Positions 17,729 to 25,773 of a stretch of 64,000 nt of DNA are shown here, one piece after another. Under the pieces are notes generated by a model that was given only the letters and a program-made list of their open reading frames with translations, had not been told where the DNA came from and made no database searches. Made by a program: the position numbers and the translations under genes. Position 1 is the stretch's first letter; the number at the start of each line of letters is the position of its first letter. Source of the DNA: Chitinophagales bacterium (GTDB taxonomy: Bacteria; Bacteroidota; Bacteroidia; Chitinophagales; Chitinophagaceae); contig JAFLBJ010000001.1 in NCBI GenBank assembly GCA_017303415.1, positions 2,046,001-2,110,000 of the forward strand, in the 5' to 3' direction.

Positions 17729-17736
17729 CAAAACTA
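17729..17736 (-). promoter_or_regulatory. -7 box upstream of the TPP riboswitch
   Basis: TAGTTTTG on the minus strand is a perfect TAnnTTTG, about 15 bases before the aptamer. Confidence 0.6.
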
Positions 17737-17807
17737 CGAAAGTTTGGGTGGTTTGTAACTTTTTTCCTTCCCCTTCGTACTACCTTAAAATAACAAACCA
17801 AACGACC

Positions 17808-18536
17808 ATGAAAAAGAGTCTACTCATTGCTTGCCTATCCCTCTTTGTCTTGGGGGTCGGCGCCCAAAAAACCGCAGTTGTAAACGACCCCAATGCTGAG
17901 GTACGGCAGGTCGCCGGTTTTCATAGTATCAAGGTATCCAGTTCATTTGATGTGTATCTGACCCAGGCCAGTGAAGATGCAGTGGCGGTAAGTGCCTCCA
18001 AACAAGAGTACAAGAATAATATCGTCGTTCAGGTGAAAGACGGTATCCTGTATGTGGATTATGACCATCCCAAAAAATGGAAAGGTTGGAATTCAAGTAA
18101 AATGGATCTGAAAGTATATATCTCCTTCAAATCGATAAAAAAATTGGGAGCCAGCGGTGCCTGTAATGTACACGTACTGACCACCCTGAAAGCCGATGAA
18201 TTTAGCCTTGATTTTTCAGGTGCCACAGATATGAAAAATGCCGATATCCAGGTCAATAAACTCAATGTAGAATTAAGCGGTGCTTCCGATATTCAAATCA
18301 AAGGGAAGGCCACTGACCTTAAAATTAATTGCAGTGGGGCCAGCGAATTCAAAAGCATCGATTTCCAAACTGATTATTGCGATATTGAAGCCAGTGGAGC
18401 CAGCAGCATCCAGATCACTGTAAACAAAGAAATCTCGGCCAAGGTTAGCGGAGCTTCTGATATCAAGTATAAAGGAGAGGGAACCGTTCGCAATATCAAG
18501 ACCAGCGGGGCAAGTTCGATCTCGAGAAAATCCTGA
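17808..18536 (+). CDS. head-GIN domain (DUF2807) secreted protein
   Basis: A 242-residue exported protein with signal peptide (MKKSLLIACLSLFVLGVGA, then Gln). The rest is a right-handed beta-helix of the DUF2807 'head GIN' type with a recurring GAS motif (LGASGACNV, LSGASDI, CSGASEF, ASGASSI, VSGASDI, TSGASSI). The ATG at 17808 is chosen because it begins the signal peptide; the open frame extends 20 codons further upstream. Function is unknown in this family. The upstream gap is shared with the divergent TPP riboswitch. Confidence 0.88.
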   Translation: MKKSLLIACLSLFVLGVGAQKTAVVNDPNAEVRQVAGFHSIKVSSSFDVYLTQASEDAVAVSASKQEYKNNIVVQVKDGILYVDYDHPKKWKGWNSSKMDLKVYISFKSIKKLGASGACNVHVLTTLKADEFSLDFSGATDMKNADIQVNKLNVELSGASDIQIKGKATDLKINCSGASEFKSIDFQTDYCDIEASGASSIQITVNKEISAKVSGASDIKYKGEGTVRNIKTSGASSISRKS

Positions 18537-18538
18537 GA

Positions 18539-18662
18539 AAATAAGAAATAAGGAAGAAAAAATAAAGAACGTCAAATAACAGATAAGGAATGAGAAAGGG
18601 TTGGAAACGAATTGTTTCCGACCCTTTTTCATTCCTTATTTTTTCTTCCTTATTTCTTATTT
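18539..18662. repeat. heptad inverted repeat, family B, with internal hairpin
   Basis: Outer arms 18539-18564 and 18637-18662 are perfect 26-base reverse complements made of words like ATAAGAA, ATAAGGA and AGAAAAA. Nested inside is a second stem (about 18586-18608 with 18613-18636, two mismatches). It follows the head-GIN gene. Confidence 0.9.
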
Positions 18663-18664
18663 CA

Positions 18665-18696
18665 TTTGGCTGTTTTCCCTCAACTTCCTATCTTTG
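18665..18696 (+). promoter_or_regulatory. initiator tRNA promoter
   Basis: TTTG (18665-18668), a 20-base spacer and TATCTTTG (18689-18696) match the full Bacteroidota sigma-A promoter. The tRNA begins nine bases later. This is the best complete promoter in the window. Confidence 0.8.
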
Positions 18697-18705
18697 CGCC
18701 CACAT

Positions 18706-18777
<72 letters not shown>

Positions 18778-18782
18778 CAAAA

Positions 18783-18809
18783 GGGGACCTTTAAGTCCCC
18801 GTTTTTATT
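18783..18809 (+). terminator. terminator of tRNA-fMet
   Basis: GGGGAC-6-GTCCCC is followed by GTTTTTATT, a simple intrinsic terminator. Confidence 0.85.
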
Positions 18810-18880
18810 CTTGCCGGCGCAATGAATCTGACTACCTCCTTTTTTTGACAGAGCCCATTGTTACCGGTTTGTCAAAAAAA

Positions 18881-19747
18881 ATGAAAGCCGGTTTTGTCAA
18901 TATCTTCGGTAAGCCCAATGCGGGCAAGAGCACGCTTCTCAACGCTTTAGTGGGGGAAAAACTCGCCATTGTATCTCATAAGGTGCAAACAACCCGTCAT
19001 CGGATCAAGGGTATTGTAACCGGAGAAGGGTATCAGGTGATCTTTTCCGATACCCCTGGTATCATTGAACCGAAATACCGCCTCCATGAAAAAATGATGT
19101 CGGCGGTAAAAAGTTCTTTGGAAGATGCCGATCTCGCCCTCCTGATGGTGGAAGCCCGGGAAAACCCGGATGAGGTTGACAGCATTTTTCAAGCTCTTCA
19201 CCTGAAGGTACCGGCCTATCTGATCATCAATAAGATCGATGCGGTAAAACCGGATAGGGTAAAGGGGTTGACTGATTTTTTCTCCGCAAAGAAATACGTT
19301 CAACGAAGTTTTCCTGTATCGGCCCTGAAAGGAGCCGGGGTAAAGGAATTAATGGCGGCCATAGTAGAAGCGGTACCCGAGGGCGCTCCCTTTTTTCCGG
19401 AAGATGATATCTCGGATTTGAATACCCGCTTTTTTGCGGGGGAACTGGTAAGGGAAAAGATCTATGAGCTGTATGAAGAAGAGATTCCCTATCATTCAAC
19501 GGTAGTGGTCACGGAGTTCAAAGAAAAGGAAAGCCTGATCAAGATCACGGCTGAAATTATCGTTCAGCGGGAAACACAAAAGATCATCCTGATTGGAAAA
19601 GGAGGATCCATGATCAAAAAATTAGGGACCGAGGCGCGAAAATCAATGGAAGAATTTTTGGGACAGAAAGTGTTCCTGGAATTGTTTGTAAAAGTCAGGC
19701 CAAAGTGGAGAGATAACGAAACGTATTTGCGGGAATACGGGTATTAG
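18881..19747 (+). CDS. era: GTPase Era
   Basis: A 288-residue GTPase needed for 30S ribosome assembly and 16S rRNA 3' maturation. G motifs: GKPNAGKST (G1), SDTPG (G3), NKID (G4) and SALKG (G5). The C-terminal KH domain is visible around IIVQRETQKIILIGKGG. The ATG at 18881 is preferred over a TTG at 18845, since homologues begin just before the G domain. An eight-base inverted repeat TTTTGACA/TGTCAAAA (18843-18877) sits right before this ATG and might affect initiation. The stop codon TAG falls inside a family D heptad repeat. Confidence 0.95.
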   Translation: MKAGFVNIFGKPNAGKSTLLNALVGEKLAIVSHKVQTTRHRIKGIVTGEGYQVIFSDTPGIIEPKYRLHEKMMSAVKSSLEDADLALLMVEARENPDEVDSIFQALHLKVPAYLIINKIDAVKPDRVKGLTDFFSAKKYVQRSFPVSALKGAGVKELMAAIVEAVPEGAPFFPEDDISDLNTRFFAGELVREKIYELYEEEIPYHSTVVVTEFKEKESLIKITAEIIVQRETQKIILIGKGGSMIKKLGTEARKSMEEFLGQKVFLELFVKVRPKWRDNETYLREYGY

Positions 19748-19783
19748 CTAATAGCTACCCAATTGCTAAAAGCTAATAGCATT
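19742..19783. repeat. heptad repeat, family D (AGCTAAN)
   Basis: Words TTAGCTA, ATAGCTA, then ATTGCTA, AAAGCTA, ATAGC with 7-base spacing, each carrying TAA or TAG. The era stop codon is within the first word. It lies between era and der. Confidence 0.75.
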
Positions 19784-19813
19784 CACATTTTAAATTCAAT
19801 TAATCGATAAAGC

Positions 19814-21127
19814 ATGGGATACACAGTCGCCATTGTCGGGCGCCCCAACGTGGGGAAAAGCACTTTCTTCAACCGTTTGTTGGAGCAAAGAAAGGCCATC
19901 GTGGATGATGTCAGTGGGGTTACCCGTGACCGTCAGTATGGGGTTGCCGATTGGAATGGCAAAAACTTCAATGTGGTGGACACCGGAGGTTTTGTACCGG
20001 ATAGTGAAGATGTTTTTGAAAGAGAGATTCGCAAGCAGGTGGTCATAGCCGTGGAAGAAGCCAATGCCATTGTATTTATGGTGGATGTGGCTACAGGGAT
20101 CACCGATCTGGATGGTGCCATGGCCAAAGTGCTGCGTAAGAGCAATAAGCCGGTTTATCTCGTGGTGAACAAAGTGGATAACGGGGACAGGATGCTCCTG
20201 GCCAATGAATTTTATAGCCTGGGTTTTGCCAATACCTTTTTCCTGTCATCGATCAGTGGTAGTGGTACGGGTGAATTGCTGGATGCAATCGCCGAAGGCA
20301 TACCCGAAGCCGCCTCTGAGGAAGTTAAGCGTGAACAGGAGTTACCAAAGTTTGCCATCATTGGGCAACCCAATGTGGGAAAATCTTCCCTGCTAAATGC
20401 CCTGATCGGGGAGGAACGTACCATCGTCAGTGATGTGGCCGGAACCACAAGGGATACCATCCACACACATTACAATATGTATCAAAAGGAATTCATCCTG
20501 ATCGATACAGCGGGTATTCGCAGAAAATCAAAGGTTCACGAAGACCTTGAATTTTATTCTGTCATTCGCGCCATCAAAGCTGTAGACGAGGCTGATGTAT
20601 GCATGTTATTGCTGGATGCTGAAAAAGGGATTACCGCACAGGATCTGAGCATTTTCAGCCTGGCCGTAAAGAAAGGGAAAGGGGTGCTGATCCTGGTGAA
20701 TAAATGGGACCTGATGGAAAAATCCACCAACACAGCCCGTGATTATGAGAAACAATTGAAGCAAAGACTGGCGCCCTTTACAGACGTACCGGTTCTTTTC
20801 ATCTCTGCTTTAGAAAAAACCAGGATATTCAAGGCTATCGAGATGGCATTGGATGTATATGAGAACAGAAGCCGTAAAGTTCCTACTTCCAAGCTAAATG
20901 ATATCATGCTTAAAGCGGTGGAATCTTATCATCCACCCATGGTACGGGGACACCTCATCAAAATAAAATACATTACCCAGTTACCTACACCGGTACCATC
21001 ATTTGCTTTCTTTACCAATTTTCCGGACGATATTAAAAAGCCTTATATGAACTACCTGGAGAACCAATTAAGGCAAAATTTCAAATTCAGTGGGGTGCCC
21101 GTTCGTATCTTCTTCCGGAAAAAGTAG
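19814..21127 (+). CDS. der: GTPase Der (EngA)
   Basis: A 437-residue GTPase with two tandem G domains for 50S ribosome assembly. Domain 1: GRPNVGKST, DTGG, NKVD. Domain 2: GQPNVGKSS, DTAG, NKWD. The C-terminal KH-like domain follows from about residue 350 (ending VPVRIFFRKK). The length is normal. It lies 66 bases after era with a heptad repeat between, so co-transcription is possible but not assured. Confidence 0.97.
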   Translation: MGYTVAIVGRPNVGKSTFFNRLLEQRKAIVDDVSGVTRDRQYGVADWNGKNFNVVDTGGFVPDSEDVFEREIRKQVVIAVEEANAIVFMVDVATGITDLDGAMAKVLRKSNKPVYLVVNKVDNGDRMLLANEFYSLGFANTFFLSSISGSGTGELLDAIAEGIPEAASEEVKREQELPKFAIIGQPNVGKSSLLNALIGEERTIVSDVAGTTRDTIHTHYNMYQKEFILIDTAGIRRKSKVHEDLEFYSVIRAIKAVDEADVCMLLLDAEKGITAQDLSIFSLAVKKGKGVLILVNKWDLMEKSTNTARDYEKQLKQRLAPFTDVPVLFISALEKTRIFKAIEMALDVYENRSRKVPTSKLNDIMLKAVESYHPPMVRGHLIKIKYITQLPTPVPSFAFFTNFPDDIKKPYMNYLENQLRQNFKFSGVPVRIFFRKK

Positions 21128-21129
21128 TT

Positions 21130-21137
21130 TAACTTTG
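21130..21137 (+). promoter_or_regulatory. -7 box of a small lipoprotein gene
   Basis: TAACTTTG starts three bases after the der stop codon and 26 bases before the next ATG. Confidence 0.55.
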
Positions 21138-21163
21138 AACCATTCAATATTAAAACCGATTAT

Positions 21164-21370
21164 ATGAAAAGAATCCTTCTTGTTTCCCTCTTCGCCCTTT
21201 CTCTGGCAGCTTGTAATAACACAGAGAATACCAAAACAGAGAACAAGGCTGATACCACTAACGCTACACCATCAGAAGCAGATGTAGCAAAAGACCTGCA
21301 GGAAATGGCCGACAGTGATGCGCACCAGGCAGATACCCTGCTCAAACTTCTTCCCGTTCCAAAACGGTGA
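21164..21370 (+). CDS. small lipoprotein, unknown function
   Basis: A 68-residue protein with lipoprotein signal MKRILLVSLFALSLAAC (lipobox LAAC, Cys17). The mature part is short, polar and rich in Asn, Thr, Glu and Asp, with no recognisable domain. It has its own -7 box and a strong intrinsic terminator, so it is a monocistronic unit. It resembles in style the threonine-rich lipoprotein at 44624. Confidence 0.7.
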   Translation: MKRILLVSLFALSLAACNNTENTKTENKADTTNATPSEADVAKDLQEMADSDAHQADTLLKLLPVPKR

Positions 21371-21398
21371 TTTCACCAAATTTTTGATAGATTTTTCA

Positions 21399-21423
21399 CC
21401 TCCCAAATTCGGGAGGTTTTTTT
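21399..21423 (+). terminator. intrinsic terminator
   Basis: CCTCCC-AAATTC-GGGAGG is followed by seven T, just after the small lipoprotein gene. Confidence 0.9.
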
Positions 21424-21443
21424 ATGCCGATACTTATCAGTAG

Positions 21444-21451
21444 TAGTTTTG
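21444..21451 (+). promoter_or_regulatory. -7 box of the T9SS surface protein
   Basis: TAGTTTTG, perfect TAnnTTTG, 30 bases before the ATG at 21482. Confidence 0.55.
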
Positions 21452-21481
21452 CCTATTGTTTTCAACCTCAAAAACCTCCTT

Positions 21482-23629
21482 ATGAAAAAAATGATCCTTG
21501 CCCTTTGGGGCTTCACAATTTGTTTTTCTTTTTCCGTAGACGCACAGGTCAAATGGGATGGAAATTCGGATGGCGACGGGGACAACCTGTCATGGAACGA
21601 TCCGTTTAATTGGCAGCATGATCAGGTACCTCTCCCGACTGATGATGTGCTTTTGGACCATTCTTTATTATCGATAAACTTTGAAGTACGATTGCCCGAT
21701 GGCAATGTATTGGTGACTTTGTCTCATTTGCAGATCAAGCCTTCCAGTGGGAAATCCATCCAGTTAACGCTGCCTTTGACGAATACTGCCAATCCTGCCT
21801 TTCTGGCCACAGGTTCAGGGGATGCCCTGGTACTTGATAGCGGGGCCGTATTTCTGAATGCCTCCGGAGCCAGTTCGGGTACACCGGTAATGGTATCTGC
21901 GGACAATTTCTTTCGGATCAACAATGGCGGCAAATATATTCATCGTACACCCCGTGGCCACACCAATAATTTTGTCACCCGGCTTTCCACACAACCAGGA
22001 ACAGAGAAAGGAATATTTTCTTTTGATGTACCTGGTACACCGGGAACGAGTTATGTACTTTCCGGATCGGGTCGGACTTTCGGTTCCTTGTATTTAATGG
22101 GCATGGCAGCCGGAGGAAATAAGACCTATGTTTCTTCGGGTGTAAACAGACTGTCCATTCGCGGGGATTTTCGCTTATTAAATGGGGCCGACTACACCCA
22201 TAATATCCAAAATCAATTGGGGGTGGAGGGTTTGCTCTTTGTGGACACTGGTAGTGTATTGAATCTTTCCAGTGGCAGTTATCCAACAGAATTACTAACC
22301 GGCGGACCTGTCCATATAAAGGGGAATATTGTAGAAACAGGATCCGGAAAACCAGGTATCCTGTTCAAAGGTGCGCAATGGCAAATGGTCAGGATGGATC
22401 CGGGAGCAGCTTTTTTGGGAGATAGTTTGTGGATGCGGGTTGACAATCCTCAAGGGATTGAATTGGAATCTCCGCTAACCGTTCCTTATCAATTCATATT
22501 CTCTAATGGGCAGGTAAATGCCGGGCCGTCCAGTCCTTTGGTATTTCCTCTGGTTGCTCATTGGGTTGGAGCAGGTCCGGGTAGTCATGTCAATGGGCCT
22601 GTATTGAAAGAAGGCAATATCGACTTTGTCTTTCCCATTGGCGAGGGAGGTTTCTATGCTCCGGTTAAAGTGCGCGCAACAGCGGAAGGGATGGAAACCG
22701 ATCATTGGGAAATTTCTTATCACCGTCAGGATCCCCGGCAGATGGAAGCTGCCGTATTGGATCCGGATCTATCCCACATCAGCCAGGTTGAATATTGGCG
22801 GGTAAATTCAACGGAGGAGGCTGCTCCCCGCCAGATGGAAATCATGGTAGGGGAAATGAGTTTTGCGAATGATGCGCCCACCCTTCGCGTAGCCTACAAC
22901 AATGGAGAAGGTAGCTGGCAAAACATGGGACAGGGTGCTTTTGAAACCATTTCGAATAATCCGCTAACGGGTATGTTAGCCACGGCCTCACCAGTGGAGA
23001 AAGGTGGATTCCTCACCTTGGCCAGTAGTGAAAGTCAACCCGTCAACCCCTTGCCTCTGCATTTTGTACACTGTGAGTTGAAAGAAGAGAAAAATGGTTG
23101 GCGGTTGAATTGGCGAATGGGGGATATTCCCGGTCTTACAGATCGGTTTGAAATTGAACGGTCACTCAATGGCGAGGATTTTAGCCCGATAGCATCTTTA
23201 CCCGCCACACAGCAAAGTCATCATACCTGGGTGGATAGTTCACTGGTAGCGGATGATCATCTGTCGGGGGAAGTGGATATAAACCCTGTGCTCGCTTACC
23301 GCATAAGATTAAGAGAGGGGTCAGGCAAAACAGAACTATCACCTGTAATTCGAACCAGGATTTGGCTTAATCAAAAACCTACGGCGCGGTTATTCCCTAA
23401 TCCGGTGAATGATCGTGCAACGCTGGATATCATTGGTGAAGAAAAGGAGCGTGTACTAATACAGGTACTTGACCTTGCAGGGAGAATAAGGCTTCAGTGG
23501 CCCTTCGTATTGGGAAAGGGTAAAAACCGATGCCCGGTACAATTGGGAAAATTAGAGAAGGGGCATTTCTGGATGCGTATTTGTTCTGCAAATAAAACCT
23601 ACCCGGTTATTCCGTTTCAAAATCGGTGA
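21482..23629 (+). CDS. large secreted protein with T9SS sorting domain
   Basis: A 715-residue exported protein. A signal peptide (MKKMILALWGFTICFSFSVDA) is followed by a beta-rich region resembling a polysaccharide-associated G8-like fold (WDGNSDGDGDNLSWNDPFNW), then a fibronectin-like segment (about 540-625). It ends in a type A T9SS C-terminal domain, visible as ARLFPNPVNDRATLDI, VLDLAGRI and a final LGKLEKGHFWMRI strand. It is therefore predicted to cross the outer membrane by type IX secretion. The ATG at 21482 is chosen because it starts the signal peptide. Its stop directly abuts the stop of the convergent DUF4954 gene. Ligand or substrate unknown. Confidence 0.88.
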   Translation: MKKMILALWGFTICFSFSVDAQVKWDGNSDGDGDNLSWNDPFNWQHDQVPLPTDDVLLDHSLLSINFEVRLPDGNVLVTLSHLQIKPSSGKSIQLTLPLTNTANPAFLATGSGDALVLDSGAVFLNASGASSGTPVMVSADNFFRINNGGKYIHRTPRGHTNNFVTRLSTQPGTEKGIFSFDVPGTPGTSYVLSGSGRTFGSLYLMGMAAGGNKTYVSSGVNRLSIRGDFRLLNGADYTHNIQNQLGVEGLLFVDTGSVLNLSSGSYPTELLTGGPVHIKGNIVETGSGKPGILFKGAQWQMVRMDPGAAFLGDSLWMRVDNPQGIELESPLTVPYQFIFSNGQVNAGPSSPLVFPLVAHWVGAGPGSHVNGPVLKEGNIDFVFPIGEGGFYAPVKVRATAEGMETDHWEISYHRQDPRQMEAAVLDPDLSHISQVEYWRVNSTEEAAPRQMEIMVGEMSFANDAPTLRVAYNNGEGSWQNMGQGAFETISNNPLTGMLATASPVEKGGFLTLASSESQPVNPLPLHFVHCELKEEKNGWRLNWRMGDIPGLTDRFEIERSLNGEDFSPIASLPATQQSHHTWVDSSLVADDHLSGEVDINPVLAYRIRLREGSGKTELSPVIRTRIWLNQKPTARLFPNPVNDRATLDIIGEEKERVLIQVLDLAGRIRLQWPFVLGKGKNRCPVQLGKLEKGHFWMRICSANKTYPVIPFQNR

Positions 23630-25750
23630 TCAGGCACTGAATTGACGGATCAGCTGTCTGGTTTTTCTTTTGAATTGGAGGAACTCCTGTTTTTGTTGCT
23701 GAATGAATGGGTTTTCCTCCAATTTGCCAATTACACTATTCATTTCTGCAGTGGAATCATATACCATTTTCCGGAAGGGGTTGTGGTGGTCCTTGGCTCT
23801 TGATTCGTACACGCCCTTGGTCATCCACTCTTTGATATCAAGCGTTTCCTGCAGAATGGTGAGCAAATCTTTTTTCCCAAAGCGGGAGAGAGGCATTTCG
23901 TTTAGTTCGAGCCATGATGCCAGGGCATGCTGAAATACCTGTTCCTCATAAATGGCCGCATTCTTTTCATAAAATTCGTGCACCTGATCCCATGAATTGA
24001 CCCTGCCTGATTTTATTTGTTTGAACAAAGTTTGCAGGGAGGATTCAGGCATCAGTTGCCCGCCCATATTGACCCAGTTGGTTCTGCTTAACCGGGAGGG
24101 GAGCATGGCACGCAGCCCAGTCCAGGATCGGATACCATGACGCTGAATATAACCTACCAGGTGAATGCCTGCATAGTAAGTGATCAGTTCCTGATAGATT
24201 TTTTCAGCCCTCAGGGTTTTCCGGGCAATCACTTTTCGTTTGGAATTTTCCAGTCCGGCTTTGCTTAGGTCAATGTCCTCACCGGTATTCTTTTTTGTCC
24301 GATATTTCTTAAAAAGCGCCAGCGCTGTGAAAATTTCGTTTACCGAGTCCGGTGCCAGAAAATCGTATTCAATCCGGGTGGACTTTACCAGCCTTTTATC
24401 ACGGTCACGGCTTTTTTGTGAATTACGGGCCAGGGCATACATATTGTACATAAACCAATAGCCGGGCATGATCGTGATCTGATCATTGGACACATCGTGA
24501 CTTACCAGTGAGAAAGGAAAGGGGATATTTAATTCTGCTGGAAAATCTCCTTTGGAAATGATGGTAAAAGAAGCAAACCTGGAATTATGTTTGAGGCTTA
24601 CACATAACCCGGGCCAGAAACCTCTTCCGGCAATTATCTCTCCATCTGCACCCCGGCTGTTATGATTGGAGCCGATGGTTGCCCCGGCGGCCATATTGCT
24701 TTGTCCCATCACAAGGGCCGCGCACAGAAATGAATTGTTGTGGTGTTGCTCATGGGCAGGAAAGATCAGCGAATTCAATACTTCGCAACAGGATATCGTT
24801 GAATTGTCTCCAAGGTAGGAGTTGATCAATCGCGCCCCGTATTTAAGTTGGGAATGGGCCGACAGGAAGAAACGAACAGCTTTTACGCCATAAAAGATCC
24901 GGCATCCTTCGCCAATGATCCCGTTTACCAGTTCACAACCTTCTCCTACCTGTGACCTGGCCTCCTGGGTGGAATTGATCGTAACATTCTTGATCTTATT
25001 CGCCCCTTTGATATAGGCATCGGTTCCGATCCATACATCTTTGACGATCCGTACATTTTTGATCACGGTACGGTCACCAATTTTTCCATAATACCCCCGC
25101 TGCCGGTCAAATTTCCGTTCCGTAAAGTCAATCAGTTTTTTCATCAACCAACTCTCGCCCCGAAACTTTGACCATAGCCAGGCATCTCCAGGCAACATGC
25201 CATTGAATGGAAGTACTTTTCGGCCGGCGTTCTCATTGCAAACTTCCAGCCATATACGTACCGATTCCTTTTCTCCTTCTTTTATTATCCCGTTACCAAA
25301 TTTGGCATGGTCGGTTGTGGACATTTCGTTGATGTTCACAATCATCACTTCATTACCAATGATATAATGGGAAAGATAATTTACATTGCTGATGACCACA
25401 TTGTCTCCAAAGTCGCAACTGATAAGTGTACTATCGTACAAGCCTACCGCCATTTTCACATCATGGTATTCCAGAAAATAGGGTTCCAGTTTACCAATAC
25501 GGATCAGTCCATAAAACTTACAGTTTTTGACGAGTTCGGGATTGAAGGCATCTGATACCAGTACATTGTTCCAGTTGTCGGATGTATTTCTGTTCCGTAC
25601 CAATACTTCGATCTCATACGCGGAAAGCTCACGGTAGTTGATCCCACTTCGGTTCTGTATATTCCGAAGGTAATATTCATCTTTTCCCTTGGGGATGTAT
25701 TCGGGTTTGACAAAGCCATAACCGAGCGATTTCAGGGGGCGTCTATTCAT
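23630..25750 (-). CDS. DUF4954 family protein (left-handed beta-helix)
   Basis: A 706-residue protein of the Bacteroidota/Spirochaetes DUF4954 family. Residues 60-420 contain many hexapeptide-like turns (ISCDFGDNVVISNVNYL, GEGCELVNGIIGEGCRIF, MAAGATIGSNHNSRG), indicating a left-handed parallel beta-helix like nucleotide-sugar acyltransferases. The C-terminal 250 residues are alpha-helical. No signal peptide is present. It is co-directional with glmS 23 bases downstream of its stop, suggesting a link to UDP-GlcNAc or envelope sugar metabolism, which is inference only. Confidence 0.8.
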   Translation of the reverse strand: MNRRPLKSLGYGFVKPEYIPKGKDEYYLRNIQNRSGINYRELSAYEIEVLVRNRNTSDNWNNVLVSDAFNPELVKNCKFYGLIRIGKLEPYFLEYHDVKMAVGLYDSTLISCDFGDNVVISNVNYLSHYIIGNEVMIVNINEMSTTDHAKFGNGIIKEGEKESVRIWLEVCNENAGRKVLPFNGMLPGDAWLWSKFRGESWLMKKLIDFTERKFDRQRGYYGKIGDRTVIKNVRIVKDVWIGTDAYIKGANKIKNVTINSTQEARSQVGEGCELVNGIIGEGCRIFYGVKAVRFFLSAHSQLKYGARLINSYLGDNSTISCCEVLNSLIFPAHEQHHNNSFLCAALVMGQSNMAAGATIGSNHNSRGADGEIIAGRGFWPGLCVSLKHNSRFASFTIISKGDFPAELNIPFPFSLVSHDVSNDQITIMPGYWFMYNMYALARNSQKSRDRDKRLVKSTRIEYDFLAPDSVNEIFTALALFKKYRTKKNTGEDIDLSKAGLENSKRKVIARKTLRAEKIYQELITYYAGIHLVGYIQRHGIRSWTGLRAMLPSRLSRTNWVNMGGQLMPESSLQTLFKQIKSGRVNSWDQVHEFYEKNAAIYEEQVFQHALASWLELNEMPLSRFGKKDLLTILQETLDIKEWMTKGVYESRAKDHHNPFRKMVYDSTAEMNSVIGKLEENPFIQQQKQEFLQFKRKTRQLIRQFSA

Positions 25751-25773
25751 GGTATTGGTATGAATGAGGGACT

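Noticed and set aside
18843-18877. Era leader hairpin as a regulatory thermometer
   Set aside because: Only one eight-base A/T-rich stem with a 19-base loop; too weak to support a specific claim, so it is only mentioned in the era entry.
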